A stretch of DNA of 64,000 nucleotides from Brevundimonas sp. (GTDB lineage Bacteria; Pseudomonadota; Alphaproteobacteria; Caulobacterales; Caulobacteraceae). Position 1 is the first letter of the stretch; every line of letters begins with the position of its first letter. The stretch lies in assembly GCF_013912065.1 (NCBI RefSeq), contig NZ_JACESA010000002.1, positions 124,001 through 188,000 of the forward strand, written 5' to 3'. The notes under the pieces were generated by a model. The model was not told the DNA's origin and did no database searches. It was given only the letters and a program-made list of their open reading frames with translations. This document shows positions 25,161 through 34,693 of this stretch, piece by piece. The position numbers and the translations under genes were made by a program.

Positions 25161-27599
25161 ATGATGAACCTCGCCGAATACCGCAACCGCAACAGCCGGC
25201 TCGCCGATTTCCTGCCCTGGGTGGCGCTGGTCGGCTCCGGCGTCGTCCTCAACAAGGACGGCAGCTTCCAGCGCACCGCCCAATTCCGCGGCCCCGATCT
25301 GGACTCGGCTGTCCCCGCTGAGCTGGTTGCCGTCGCCGGGCGCCTAAACAACGCCTTTCGTCGTCTCGGCTCCGGCTGGGCGATCTTCGTCGAGGCGCAG
25401 CGCCACCCCTCCAATCGCTATCCCGACAGCAGATTTGCCGATGCGGCCTCGGCGCTGGTCGATGCCGAGCGCAAGGCGGATTTCGAGGAAGCCGGCGCGC
25501 ATTTCGAATCCAGCTACTTCATGACCTTCGCCTGGTTGCCGCCGGCCGAGGGCGCCGCGCGTGCCGAAACCTGGCTCTACGAGGGCCGTGAGACGTCGGG
25601 GATCGACCCGCGTGAGGCGCTGACCGGCTTTGCCGATCGCACCGACCGCATCCTGCGCCTGGTCGAAGCCTTCATGCCGGAGTGCCGCTGGCTCGACGAC
25701 GCGGAGACCCTGACCTATCTGCACGGTTGCGTTTCGACCAAGCGCCATCGCGTCCGCGTTCCCGAGACGCCCATCTATCTCGATGCGCTGCTGGCCGATC
25801 AGCCGCTCGCGGGCGGGCTCGAACCCCGGCTTGGCGATCATCACGTCCGCGTCCTCACGATCACCGGGTTTCCGACGGCAACGACACCCGGTCTGCTCGA
25901 CGAGCTGAACCGGCTCGCCTTTCCTTATCGCTGGTCGACCCGCGCCATCCTGCTCGACAAGACCGACGCGACCGAGTTGCTGACCAAGATCCGGCGGCAA
26001 TGGTTCGCCAAGCGCAAGTCGATCGCGGCGATCCTCAAGGAGTTGATGACCAACGAGGCGTCCGTCCTCGTTGACACCGACGCCGCGAACAAGGCCGCCG
26101 ACGCCGATATGGCGTTGCAGGAACTCGGCGCCGACTATGCCGGCATGGCCTATGTCACCGCGACGGTGACGGTCTGGGACGCCGATCCGCGCGCGGCCGA
26201 CGAGAAGCTGCGACTGGTCGAGAAGGTCATCCAGGGCCGCGACTTCACCGCCATGGTCGAGACCGTCAACGCGGTCGATGCGTGGCTCGGCTCGCTGCCG
26301 GGCCATGTCTACGCCAATGTTCGGCAGCCGCCGATCTCCACGCTCAATCTCGCACACATGATCCCGCTTTCGGCGGTATGGGCGGGACCGGAACGGGACG
26401 AGCATTTTGCAGCGCCCCCACTGCTCTTCGGCAAGACCGAAGGCTCGACCCCGTTCCGGCTTTGCATCCATGTCGGCGATGTCGGCCACACGCTGATCGT
26501 CGGCCCGACCGGCGCGGGCAAGTCCGTGCTGCTCGCGCTGATGGCGCTTCAGTTCCGCCGCTATGCGCGCTCACAGGTCGTAGCCTTCGACTTCGGGGGC
26601 TCCATCCGTGCCGCAGCCCTCGCGATGGGCGGCGACTGGCACGATCTCGGCGGCGATCTCAGCGACGGCGCTTCCGACAGCGTCAGCCTTCAGCCGCTCT
26701 CGCGCATCCATGATGTGCCGGAGCGTGCCTGGGCCGCTGACTGGCTGGTAGCGATCCTCGTTCGCGAAGGCGTGACCATCACGCCGGAAGTGAAGGAACA
26801 TCTCTGGACGGCGCTGACCTCTCTCGCCAGCGCGCCGGTCGAAGAGCGGACCCTGACGGGCCTCGTCGTGCTGCTCCAGTCGAACGATCTGAAGCAGGCG
26901 CTCCGGCCGTATTGCGTTGGCGGTCCCTATGGCCGTCTGCTCGATGCCGAGCACGAATATCTCGGCACGGCATCGGTCCAGGCGTTCGAGACCGAGGGGC
27001 TGATCGGCACCGGCGCGGCGCCGGCCGTCCTCGCGTATCTCTTCCATCGCATCGATGATCGGCTCGATGGCTCGCCGACGCTGATCATCATCGACGAGGG
27101 CTGGCTTGCGCTCGACGACGAGGGATTCGCCGGCCAGCTCAGAGAGTGGCTGAAGACGCTCAGGAAAAAGAACGCCAGCGTCATCTTCGCCACGCAATCA
27201 CTGTCGGACATTGACGGCTCGGCGATCGCGCCCGCGATCATCGAAAGCTGCCAGACCCGTCTGCTGCTCCCGAACGAGCGGGCGATAGAGCCGCAGATCA
27301 CCGCGATCTACCGGCGTTTCGGTCTCAACGATCGCCAGATCGAGATCATCGCGCGTGCAATGCCGAAGCGCGACTACTACTGCCAGTCACGGCGCGGCAA
27401 TCGCCTCTTCGAACTCGGCCTGTCCGATGTCGCGCTCGCGCTCTGCGCCGCGTCCGCCAAGACGGATCAGACGGCCATCGCTCGCATCGTCGCCGAGCAC
27501 GGCCGCGACGGCTTCCTCACCGCCTGGCTGCACCACCGCGATGTCGGCTGGGCGGCGGATCTCGTTCCCACCCTCAACACCCAAGGAGAATTGATATGA
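25161..27599 (+). CDS. trbE: Conjugal transfer ATPase TrbE/VirB4
   Basis: An 812-residue VirB4-type ATPase. ATG 25161 is chosen because GGGAGGG precedes it; a TTG at 25143 is possible. The N-terminus MMNLAEYRNRNSRLADFLPW is family-typical. The Walker A VGPTGAGKSVLLALMALQF lies near residue 447 and the Walker B LIIIDEGWLALDDE near 641, followed by FATQSLSDI. It energises T4SS assembly with TrbD. It overlaps trbJ by four bases. Confidence 0.95.
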   Translation: MMNLAEYRNRNSRLADFLPWVALVGSGVVLNKDGSFQRTAQFRGPDLDSAVPAELVAVAGRLNNAFRRLGSGWAIFVEAQRHPSNRYPDSRFADAASALVDAERKADFEEAGAHFESSYFMTFAWLPPAEGAARAETWLYEGRETSGIDPREALTGFADRTDRILRLVEAFMPECRWLDDAETLTYLHGCVSTKRHRVRVPETPIYLDALLADQPLAGGLEPRLGDHHVRVLTITGFPTATTPGLLDELNRLAFPYRWSTRAILLDKTDATELLTKIRRQWFAKRKSIAAILKELMTNEASVLVDTDAANKAADADMALQELGADYAGMAYVTATVTVWDADPRAADEKLRLVEKVIQGRDFTAMVETVNAVDAWLGSLPGHVYANVRQPPISTLNLAHMIPLSAVWAGPERDEHFAAPPLLFGKTEGSTPFRLCIHVGDVGHTLIVGPTGAGKSVLLALMALQFRRYARSQVVAFDFGGSIRAAALAMGGDWHDLGGDLSDGASDSVSLQPLSRIHDVPERAWAADWLVAILVREGVTITPEVKEHLWTALTSLASAPVEERTLTGLVVLLQSNDLKQALRPYCVGGPYGRLLDAEHEYLGTASVQAFETEGLIGTGAAPAVLAYLFHRIDDRLDGSPTLIIIDEGWLALDDEGFAGQLREWLKTLRKKNASVIFATQSLSDIDGSAIAPAIIESCQTRLLLPNERAIEPQITAIYRRFGLNDRQIEIIARAMPKRDYYCQSRRGNRLFELGLSDVALALCAASAKTDQTAIARIVAEHGRDGFLTAWLHHRDVGWAADLVPTLNTQGELI

Positions 27600-28354
27600 A
27601 ACTGCGCCATTCCCGCGCAGCGCGCTTTGCCGCCGCGCTGCTGACCGCTCCGATCGCGCTCGCGCCAATGATGGCGACGCCCGCGCACGCCATCATCGTC
27701 TACGACCCGACCAACTATGCGCAGAACGTCCTTCAGGCGGCCCGCGCGCTGGAGCAGATCACCAACCAGATCACGTCGCTTCAGAACGAGGCGCAGATGC
27801 TGATCAATCAGGCGCGCAATCTGACCAGCCTGCCGTTCTCCGCGCTCCAGCAGTTACAGCAGTCGGTCCAGAAGACTCAAGCGCTCCTCAGCCAGGCGCA
27901 GAACATCGCCTACGACGTCCAGAAGATCGACCAGATGTTCCAGCAGAAATACGGGAACGTCTCGATGTCGGCGAGCGATCAGCAACTCGTCTCCGATGCG
28001 CGCTCGCGCTGGCAGAACACCGTCGGCGGCTTGCAGGACGCAATGCGCGTGCAAGCTGGTGTCGTAGGCAACATCGACACCAACCGCGCGCAGATGTCGG
28101 CGCTGGTCGGCCAGAGCCAGGGCGCGACCGGCGCGCTGCAGGCGACGCAGGCCGGCAACCAGCTCCTCGCGCTTCAGGCTCAGCAGCTCGCCGATCTCAC
28201 CGCCGTCGTCGCGGCGAATGGGCGCGCGCAGATGCTGACCGAAGCCGAGCGCGCGGCCGCTGCCGAACAGGGCCGCGAACAGCGTCGCCGCTTCCTGACA
28301 CCGGGCGCGGGCTACCAGCCCGGCAATGCCCAGATGTTCAACAACCGGAACTGA
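27596..28354 (+). CDS. trbJ: P-type conjugative transfer protein TrbJ
   Basis: A 252-residue exported VirB5-like protein. A signal peptide with a hydrophobic core (about residues 10-30) ends near PAHAIIVYDPTNYAQN, the conserved mature start of TrbJ. Long amphipathic helices rich in Gln follow (ITNQITSLQNEAQMLINQAR), as in VirB5 pilus-tip proteins. It overlaps trbE at its start and precedes the trbK-like gene by 15 bases. Confidence 0.93.
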   Translation: MKLRHSRAARFAAALLTAPIALAPMMATPAHAIIVYDPTNYAQNVLQAARALEQITNQITSLQNEAQMLINQARNLTSLPFSALQQLQQSVQKTQALLSQAQNIAYDVQKIDQMFQQKYGNVSMSASDQQLVSDARSRWQNTVGGLQDAMRVQAGVVGNIDTNRAQMSALVGQSQGATGALQATQAGNQLLALQAQQLADLTAVVAANGRAQMLTEAERAAAAEQGREQRRRFLTPGAGYQPGNAQMFNNRN

Positions 28355-28369
28355 GCGGGGGCGATCGCC

Positions 28370-28759
28370 ATGGACGGCAAAATGTTCGCCCGGCTCGGCG
28401 CCGTCGTCTTCGTCGGGCTCGCCATCACCGCAACCGTCATCGAGCTGACCCGGAAAGAGGAGGAGCCGGAGGTCCGCTCGCTGGCCCTCCGACCTAGCGT
28501 CGATGTCGAGGCCCTCCAGCGTCAGCTTCGCGGATGCCGGGATATAGGCGAGGCCGCGATCCGTGATCCGGCCTGTCTCAAGCTCTGGGCCGCCAATCGC
28601 GACCGCTTCCTGGGCCAGAACCCGAAAGCGCAGCGGACGGCCTCGCCGGATGCGCCGACCCCGACCGCGACGATCGCGCCAGCGCCGGCGCCCGACCCGG
28701 CACTCAAGGAAACCGCGCCGGTCATTCAGCCGGAGCCCGCGCGTCCGGGGACGCACTGA
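28370..28759 (+). CDS. Putative entry-exclusion protein TrbK-alt
   Basis: A 129-residue protein with one N-terminal membrane helix (LGAVVFVGLAITATVIEL) followed by a periplasmic domain with a conserved Cys pair (CRDIGEAAIRDPACLKLW) and a Pro/Ala-rich tail. This fits the TrbK-alt group that replaces classical TrbK between trbJ and trbL in alphaproteobacterial elements. It would block redundant transfer into cells already carrying the element. The trbL ATG follows the stop with one base between. Confidence 0.88.
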   Translation: MDGKMFARLGAVVFVGLAITATVIELTRKEEEPEVRSLALRPSVDVEALQRQLRGCRDIGEAAIRDPACLKLWAANRDRFLGQNPKAQRTASPDAPTPTATIAPAPAPDPALKETAPVIQPEPARPGTH

Positions 28760-28760
28760 C

Positions 28761-30110
28761 ATGGGCGGCACCGGCGTTATCGACAACTTCCTGGGCGTCT
28801 TCACCCGCTACATCGATTCAGGCTTTGGCCTGCTCGGCGGGGAAGTCGCCTTCATCGCCACGACGCTCATCGTCATCGATGTGACGCTGGCCGCCCTGTT
28901 CTGGAGCTGGGGCGCCGATGACGACATCGTCGCCCGCCTCGTGAAGAAGACGCTGTTCGTCGGCGTCTTCGCCTATCTGATCTCCAACTGGAACAATCTC
29001 GCCCGCATCGTCTTCGAGAGCTTCGCCGGTCTCGGTCTGAAAGCTTCGGGGACCGGCTTCTCCGTCACCGATCTCCTGCGTCCCGGCAAGGTCGCACAGA
29101 CCGGCCTCGATGCCGGTCGGCCGCTGCTCGAATCCATCTCGAACCTGATGGGCTGGGTCGCCTTCTTCGAGAACTTCATCCAGATCGCCTGCCTGCTGTT
29201 CGCCTGGGCGCTGATCCTGCTCGCCTTCTTCATCCTCGCGGTCCAGCTCTTCGTCACCTTGATCGAGTTCAAGCTGACGACGCTCGCCGGCTTCGTGCTG
29301 ATCCCGTTCGGCCTCTTCGGCAAATCCGCCTTCATGGCCGAGCGCGTGCTGGGCAACGTCATTTCCTCCGGCATCAAGGTGCTGGTGCTCGCCGTCATCA
29401 TCGGCATCGGCTCCACCTTGTTCTCGCAGTTCACGCAAGGCTTCGGCGGCCAGACCCCGACGATCGACGACGCTATGGCGATCGTGCTCGCCGCGCTCTC
29501 GCTTCTCGGTCTCGGCATCTTCGGACCCGGCATCGCCAACGGCCTCGTCTCGGGCGGGCCGCAGCTCGGCGCTGGCGCCGCGGCTGGTGTTGGCGTCGCA
29601 GCCGGCGGCATGGTCGCGGCAGGCGCTGCGTCAGTCGGCACCGTCGCCTCTGGCGGCGCGGCCCTCGCCAGTGGCGCGGCCGCCGCTGCGCGCGGCGGCG
29701 CTGCCGTCGCTGGTGGCGCTTCCACCGCCTACAGCCTCGGCGCAGCCGGTCAGTCGGGCGCGTCGGGCATTGCATCCGGCCTCGGCAATGTGGCGAGCAC
29801 CGGCGCGAAGGCCGCTGCCTCGCCGCTGAAGCGCGCCGTGTCCCGTGCGTCCGACAGCCTCAAGTCCAGCTTCGACGCCGGCTCCCGTGCCGCGACCGAG
29901 ATCTCCGGCGGCGCATCCAGTGACGGCGGCGCGACGGAAGCCGCGCCCGCTGCAACCGCGGCTGCCACCCGCGACGGTCCGCCTGCCTGGGCCAAGCGCA
30001 TGAAACGCTCGCAGCAACTCGCCCACGGCGTCCAGGCAGCCGCCCATGCCGTCAAATCCGGCGACAGCCATGGCGGCGGCTCTTCCGTCAACCTCTCCGA
30101 AAGCGACTGA
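28761..30110 (+). CDS. trbL: P-type conjugative transfer protein TrbL/VirB6
   Basis: A 449-residue polytopic inner-membrane protein. Start ATG 28761 gives MGGTGVIDNFLGVFTRYIDS, the usual TrbL N-terminus. Five to six hydrophobic segments occupy residues about 25-265, including LLFAWALILLAFFILAVQLF. From about residue 265 the protein becomes a Gly/Ala-rich low-complexity stretch, then a charged cytoplasmic tail, as in other TrbL proteins. It forms the channel core with TrbE and TrbI. Confidence 0.93.
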   Translation: MGGTGVIDNFLGVFTRYIDSGFGLLGGEVAFIATTLIVIDVTLAALFWSWGADDDIVARLVKKTLFVGVFAYLISNWNNLARIVFESFAGLGLKASGTGFSVTDLLRPGKVAQTGLDAGRPLLESISNLMGWVAFFENFIQIACLLFAWALILLAFFILAVQLFVTLIEFKLTTLAGFVLIPFGLFGKSAFMAERVLGNVISSGIKVLVLAVIIGIGSTLFSQFTQGFGGQTPTIDDAMAIVLAALSLLGLGIFGPGIANGLVSGGPQLGAGAAAGVGVAAGGMVAAGAASVGTVASGGAALASGAAAAARGGAAVAGGASTAYSLGAAGQSGASGIASGLGNVASTGAKAAASPLKRAVSRASDSLKSSFDAGSRAATEISGGASSDGGATEAAPAATAAATRDGPPAWAKRMKRSQQLAHGVQAAAHAVKSGDSHGGGSSVNLSESD

Positions 30111-30112
30111 CT

Positions 30113-30802
30113 ATGAACTTCTTCAAACGACCATCGACCCACTACGGGAAGGCACCACAACCCGAAACGCCCTATCAACGCGCCGCACAGGTCTGGGACG
30201 ACCGGATCGGTTCCGCCCGCGTGCAGGCTCGCAACTGGCGTTATATGGCCTTCGGCTGCCTGGCCCTTTCGGCCGGCCTGTCGGGCGGCCTCGTCTGGCA
30301 GTCGGCCAGCGGCACCATCGTTCCCTGGGTTGTGCAGGTCGACAAGCTCGGCCAGGCGCAGGCGATCGCCCCCGCCATCGCCGACTATCGGCCGTCCGAT
30401 CCGCAGATCGCGTTCCATCTTGCCCGCTTCATCGAGCAGGTTCGCTCGATCCCGGCCGACGCGATCATCGTGCGGCAGAATTGGCTGCGCGCCTACGAGT
30501 TCACCACACAGGGCGGCGCGCTCGCCCTCAATGACTATGCCCGCGCCAACGACCCCTTCACCAAGGTCGGCAAGCAACAGGTCGCCATTGAGGTGTCGAG
30601 CGTCATCAGGGCCTCCCCTGACTCATTCCGTGTGGCCTGGATCGAGCGCCGCTATCAGGACGGATCGCTCGCCGCGACCGAGCGCTGGTCCGCCATCCTC
30701 ACCATTGTCGTGCAAACGCCGCGCGACGCCGAAAAGCTTCGAGCCAATCCGCTCGGAATCTACGTCAACGCCATCAACTGGTCGAAGGAGCTTGGACAAT
30801 GA
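30113..30802 (+). CDS. trbF: Conjugal transfer protein TrbF/VirB8
   Basis: A 229-residue bitopic VirB8-like protein. One membrane helix (about residues 42-62, MAFGCLALSAGLSGGLVW) precedes a periplasmic NTF2-like domain containing VPWVVQVDKLGQAQAI, a family hallmark, and a WRVAW-type beta segment (SFRVAWIERRYQDG). It is an assembly factor of the transfer channel. Two bases separate it from trbL and it overlaps trbG. Confidence 0.93.
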   Translation: MNFFKRPSTHYGKAPQPETPYQRAAQVWDDRIGSARVQARNWRYMAFGCLALSAGLSGGLVWQSASGTIVPWVVQVDKLGQAQAIAPAIADYRPSDPQIAFHLARFIEQVRSIPADAIIVRQNWLRAYEFTTQGGALALNDYARANDPFTKVGKQQVAIEVSSVIRASPDSFRVAWIERRYQDGSLAATERWSAILTIVVQTPRDAEKLRANPLGIYVNAINWSKELGQ

Positions 30803-31824
30803 CGCCTGCCTTCCGCACAGCCGGAAAGCCGGCTCTCAGTAAATCCTCGCTTGCGCTTCTGCTGGCCTGCACCTCGACTCTCGCCGGCTGCGCGACCAAC
30901 ACGCCGCCGCCCGAGATCAGCTATGATAACGCCGCGCCCGCCATGCAGACGGTCGACCCGCCGTCGCCGGTACGCATCGTCGAGCTGCCAAGGCCCTTGC
31001 CGCTTCCCGGCCAGATGAAGCCGGTGGACGGAGCGCGCCAGCCGGCCGAGGCCGCCGATCCCGCCGCTCGCGTCAATCAGGCCAATGCACAGGCGCGCGT
31101 GCAGCCGGTGCGCAACGGCTTCATCAACTCGATGCAGGTCTATCCCTTCACGCAAGGGGCGCTCTATCAGGTCTACACGGCGGTCGGGCAGATCACGGAC
31201 ATCGCGCTCCAGCCCGGTGAGCAGCTCGTTGGCGCCGGCCCCGTCGCCGCCGGCGACACCGTGCGCTGGATCATCGGCGACACCGAGAGCGGCACCGGCG
31301 CGGCGAAACAGGTTCACATCCTGGTCAAGCCGACGCGGCCTGATCTGATGACGAACCTCGTCATCAACACCAACCTGCGCACCTATTATATGGAGCTGCG
31401 GTCCACGTCCTCGACCTATATGGCGTCGGTCTCCTGGCAATACCCGCAGGATCAGCTCATCGCTTTGCGCCGCCAGAATGCGCAGGCGGAGGCCGCGCAG
31501 CCCGTGTCGACCAGCGTCGATCTCTCCCGCGTCAACTTCCGCTATGAGGTGACGGGCGACCGCGCGCCGTGGCGGCCGCTTCGTGCCTTCGACGACGGCC
31601 GGCAGGTGTTCATCGAATTCCCGCGCGGCATCGGCCAAGGCGAGATGCCGCCGCTGTTCGTCGTCGGTCCCGAGGGCGCGACATCCGAACTCGTGAACTA
31701 TCGCGTGCGCGGCAACTACATGGTCGTCGACCGGCTGTTCGCCGCCGCCGAGCTGCGCTTCGGCGCCGACCGCAACCAAAAGCGTGTGCGGATCTCGCGC
31801 ACCGACGGAAGGCCGGCGTCATGA
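30799..31824 (+). CDS. trbG: P-type conjugative transfer protein TrbG/VirB9
   Basis: A 341-residue VirB9-like protein with a lipoprotein signal (LLLACTSTLAGCATN; lipidation Cys near residue 31). A variable Pro-rich linker is followed by the VirB9 domain: VYPFTQGALYQVYTAVGQIT, TDIALQPGEQL, and the C-terminal beta-barrel-binding part with PRGIGQGEMPPLFVV and a Tyr-Arg-Val-Arg block. It forms the outer ring of the core complex with TrbI. Overlaps both neighbours by four bases. Confidence 0.93.
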   Translation: MTPAFRTAGKPALSKSSLALLLACTSTLAGCATNTPPPEISYDNAAPAMQTVDPPSPVRIVELPRPLPLPGQMKPVDGARQPAEAADPAARVNQANAQARVQPVRNGFINSMQVYPFTQGALYQVYTAVGQITDIALQPGEQLVGAGPVAAGDTVRWIIGDTESGTGAAKQVHILVKPTRPDLMTNLVINTNLRTYYMELRSTSSTYMASVSWQYPQDQLIALRRQNAQAEAAQPVSTSVDLSRVNFRYEVTGDRAPWRPLRAFDDGRQVFIEFPRGIGQGEMPPLFVVGPEGATSELVNYRVRGNYMVVDRLFAAAELRFGADRNQKRVRISRTDGRPAS

Positions 31825-33044
31825 GCGAGATCGAACCCGGAAAGGAGAAAGGTCCGGAGCCGTCCAGCGAAGACGGCGCCCTGCCGCTTACCGGCGGGCC
31901 GGCCGCGCCGATGCGTCTGCGCCCGGAACCGCCGCGCGTGACGCGGCTATCGCGCAAGGTTCTGGCCGGTCTCGGCCTGGTCGCCAGCGTCGGGATCGGC
32001 GGTGCGCTGATCTACGCCCTGCAAATTCAGGGCGGGCGCAAGGGCAACGAAGAGCTTTATGCGACCGACAATCGTGCGACCCCGGACGGCCTCAACAGCC
32101 TGCCGCGTGACTATACCGGGCCGGTGCTCGGCCCGCCGTTACCCGGCGATCTGGGTCGGCCGATCCTCAACGCACAGAATGCCGTGCCGCCGCCATCGAT
32201 CGCGACGCCCAATCCCGGCATCAGCGCCGAGGAGCAACGGCGGCTTCAGGAGCTGGAATCGGCCCGGACGGCCCGACTGTTCGCTTCGACCGAGACGCGC
32301 AGCGTCTCGACGCAGCCCGCGGCGACCGCAACGCCGACCATCGCACCCACGCCCGATCTCACAAACCTTGGCCTGGCGCCGCAACCGGCGACGCCGACCG
32401 CACAGGACCGCCAGCACGCATTTCTCAACCAGGCGCCGGACAAGCGCACGGTCTCGCCCGACCGTGTGGCCGCGCCGGCGTCGGCGAATGTGCTGCAGGC
32501 CGGCGCCTTCATTGCGGCGGCCCTCATCACCGGCATTCGCTCTGATCTTCCCGGCCAGATCACCGCCCAGGTGACGGAGAACATTTACGACAGCCCGACC
32601 GGCAAGATTCTGCTCGTTCCGCAGGGCACGCGCATCATCGGCCAGTACGACAACGGCGTCGGCTTCGGGCAGCGCCGCGTCCTGCTTGTCTGGAACCGGC
32701 TGATCTTCCCGAACGGCCGCTCGATCGTGCTTGAGCGCCAGCCCGGCGCGGACGCAGAAGGGTATGCCGGCCTCGAGGATGGCGTCGATTATCACTGGGG
32801 CGAGCTGTTCAAGGCGGCTGCTCTATCGACGCTGCTGAGCATCGGCGCGCAGACGGGATCATCGGGTGATGAGAGCGATATCGTTCGAGCTCTGCGCCAG
32901 GGCGCGGGCGAGAGCATCAGCCAGGCAGGGCAACAGATCGTCAACCGCCAGCTCAACATAGCGCCGACACTGACGGTCCGACCGGGCTTCCCCGTCCGCG
33001 TCATCGTCACGCGCGATCTCGTGCTCGAACCGTACGGAGGCTGA
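31821..33044 (+). CDS. trbI: Conjugal transfer protein TrbI/VirB10
   Basis: A 407-residue VirB10-like protein. The cytoplasmic N-terminus is followed by one membrane helix (about residues 50-70, VLAGLGLVASVGIGGALIYA), a Pro-rich periplasmic linker and the conserved VirB10 domain from about residue 215: NVLQAGAFIAAALITGIRSD, then VPQGTRIIGQYDNGVGFGQR, and GVDYHWGELFKAAALSTLLS. It spans both membranes as the core of the channel. It ends the trb set except for the small DUF2274 gene. Confidence 0.93.
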   Translation: MSEIEPGKEKGPEPSSEDGALPLTGGPAAPMRLRPEPPRVTRLSRKVLAGLGLVASVGIGGALIYALQIQGGRKGNEELYATDNRATPDGLNSLPRDYTGPVLGPPLPGDLGRPILNAQNAVPPPSIATPNPGISAEEQRRLQELESARTARLFASTETRSVSTQPAATATPTIAPTPDLTNLGLAPQPATPTAQDRQHAFLNQAPDKRTVSPDRVAAPASANVLQAGAFIAAALITGIRSDLPGQITAQVTENIYDSPTGKILLVPQGTRIIGQYDNGVGFGQRRVLLVWNRLIFPNGRSIVLERQPGADAEGYAGLEDGVDYHWGELFKAAALSTLLSIGAQTGSSGDESDIVRALRQGAGESISQAGQQIVNRQLNIAPTLTVRPGFPVRVIVTRDLVLEPYGG

Positions 33045-33045
33045 G

Positions 33046-33273
33046 ATGGCCAAGCTGAAATTGGGACCGATCGCCGACGAAAAGCCGGTGAAAGTAACGC
33101 TTGAACTGCCCGCTAACTTGCATCGAGATCTCGCCGCCTATGCCAGCATCCTCGCCAGCGAGACCGGGCGGTCTGCAGCCGACCCGATCCGCCTGATCGT
33201 GCCGATGCTGGAACGCTTCATGGCGACTGATCGTGGGTTCGCGAAAGCGCGGCGATCAAATCCAGCTCACTGA
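33046..33273 (+). CDS. DUF2274 protein
   Basis: A 75-residue protein beginning MAKLKLGPIADEKPVKVTLE, the typical DUF2274 start, with ribbon-helix-helix-like spacing (LPANLHRDLAAYASILASET). It closes the trb operon in many alphaproteobacterial elements, function unknown. Its 3' end overlaps the convergent LysR gene by seven bases, marking the left edge of the main cargo region. Confidence 0.88.
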   Translation: MAKLKLGPIADEKPVKVTLELPANLHRDLAAYASILASETGRSAADPIRLIVPMLERFMATDRGFAKARRSNPAH

Positions 33274-34211
33274 TCCTGCGAGGCATTTAACTCGGTCTTG
33301 CGGCTCCGGCGCGCCTTCGCAATGCTCAAGAAGCGCCGGAAAGCAGGATTATCGTTACGGGGTGACCAAACCGCCGCAAACGGGATCACTTCATCCGAAA
33401 TCAGCCTCTGCACAATCCCAAGGCTACATCTCTCGGCCATGGACTCGGTAGCCAAGAGTATACCGCGGCCAATCGCCACTAAGGTCAATAGGTTATCGCA
33501 GCCAACATTTTGAGCCAGAACGGTTGGCCTGTATCCGACTTCGGCCAAGCGCTTCGTCAGGAGACCGTGTAATTCTTGGCGCAGGCCAGTTTCGGCTATG
33601 AAGAAGATCTCTCTTGTCAGATCCGGCCAAGACAGTTCCGCTCGATTAGATAAAGGGTGATCTTGAGGCAAAATCGTATAGATCCGCTCTGACCAAAGCG
33701 GCATGGAGTCGCACTCGCAACAAGGAAATGTGTCAGTGATGAAGGCTATGTCAAGATCAAAGTCTCGGATGGCTTTGATATGTGTTGTCGGATCGCCTTC
33801 GACAAGTTCGATCTGTACGCCTTCATGGTTTGTACTGAATTCTCCAAGAAGATCCTTCAGAAAGCTGCTGGCAATCGGAGCCACCAACCCGATACGTAAA
33901 AGGCCCTCTACACCACATCCAGTTAGGGAAACATCGCTTAGGCCGTCGTCAACCTGTTTAAGAATGGCTTGCGCTTTCCCCCTAAACCTCTCTCCAGCAA
34001 CAGTGAGCCGGACTCCTCCGTTGGTGCGTTGAAACAGTGATACACCAAGTTGATCTTCAAGGTCGCGTATGCAGCGACTGATTGTAGACTCCTGAATGCC
34101 AATAGAATTGCTGGCCTTACGAAAACTTCCATTCTTTGCAGATTCCAAGAAATATCTCAGATGGCGCAGCTCTGGGAAATTCCGACGCCTCGCCATCTTG
34201 GAGTTTCTCAC
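33267..34211 (-). CDS. LysR-family transcriptional regulator
   Basis: A 314-residue LysR regulator. The winged HTH spans about residues 12-70 (HLRYFLESAKNGSFRKASNS, then QESTISRCIRDLEDQLGVSL), followed by a substrate-binding domain (LLRIGLVAPIASSFLKDLL). The GTG start overlaps the stop of the upstream CMD gene; an ATG 15 bases on is an alternative. Placing the regulator as the last gene of the operon is unusual for LysR. The gene is clearly more A/T-rich than the trb genes it abuts, consistent with a separate origin for the cargo. Confidence 0.9.
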   Translation of the reverse strand: MRNSKMARRRNFPELRHLRYFLESAKNGSFRKASNSIGIQESTISRCIRDLEDQLGVSLFQRTNGGVRLTVAGERFRGKAQAILKQVDDGLSDVSLTGCGVEGLLRIGLVAPIASSFLKDLLGEFSTNHEGVQIELVEGDPTTHIKAIRDFDLDIAFITDTFPCCECDSMPLWSERIYTILPQDHPLSNRAELSWPDLTREIFFIAETGLRQELHGLLTKRLAEVGYRPTVLAQNVGCDNLLTLVAIGRGILLATESMAERCSLGIVQRLISDEVIPFAAVWSPRNDNPAFRRFLSIAKARRSRKTELNASQDQ

Positions 34212-34684
34212 TCTGGATTTGGCATATTAATGTGATTTCCATTTGCCGAGCGGCTAGATGGAAATTGCAGTCCGACTGCAATTCGATTCCAGCTGTTTAT
34301 CGTTCCAATTGTCGCAATGAGATAGACAATCTCTGCGGAAGTGAAGACCGTTTCAGGTGAGGCCTCGACGTTGGTGATTGCGTCGTTCAACGACGTTAGC
34401 TTCTCCGTCAGTGCAAGTGCAGCGCGCTCCCGCGGATTAAAGAGATCTGTTTTCCTCCACTCGGAGAGAAACTCGATCTTTTCCTCTGAAATTCCTATCT
34501 TGCGTGATATTGACAGATGCAATTCAATACAAAAATCACAGCCGTTCAATTGTGACGCGCGCAACTTTATCAATTCCGTCAACGTTTTTTCTAGGCCGGA
34601 ACTGTCGACAGTTTTGCTGATTGCCAGAAGCGCATCACGAATTGAGGCGGCTTGCACACCGAATTCTTCATAAGTCATGGTCAT
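34208..34684 (-). CDS. Carboxymuconolactone decarboxylase / AhpD-like protein (CMD-1)
   Basis: A 158-residue CMD-family protein. The AhpD-type redox motif is intact: Cys49 and Cys52 in NGCDFCIELH, with His56 following. LIKLRASQLNGC and LFNPRERAALALTEKLT are conserved family blocks. Members act as alkylhydroperoxidase partners or as decarboxylases; the CxxC-x3-H form favours a redox role. It lies nine bases after the upstream membrane-protein gene and overlaps the LysR gene, as part of the long minus-strand operon. Confidence 0.88.
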   Translation of the reverse strand: MTMTYEEFGVQAASIRDALLAISKTVDSSGLEKTLTELIKLRASQLNGCDFCIELHLSISRKIGISEEKIEFLSEWRKTDLFNPRERAALALTEKLTSLNDAITNVEASPETVFTSAEIVYLIATIGTINSWNRIAVGLQFPSSRSANGNHINMPNPE

Positions 34685-34693
34685 TACAACGCC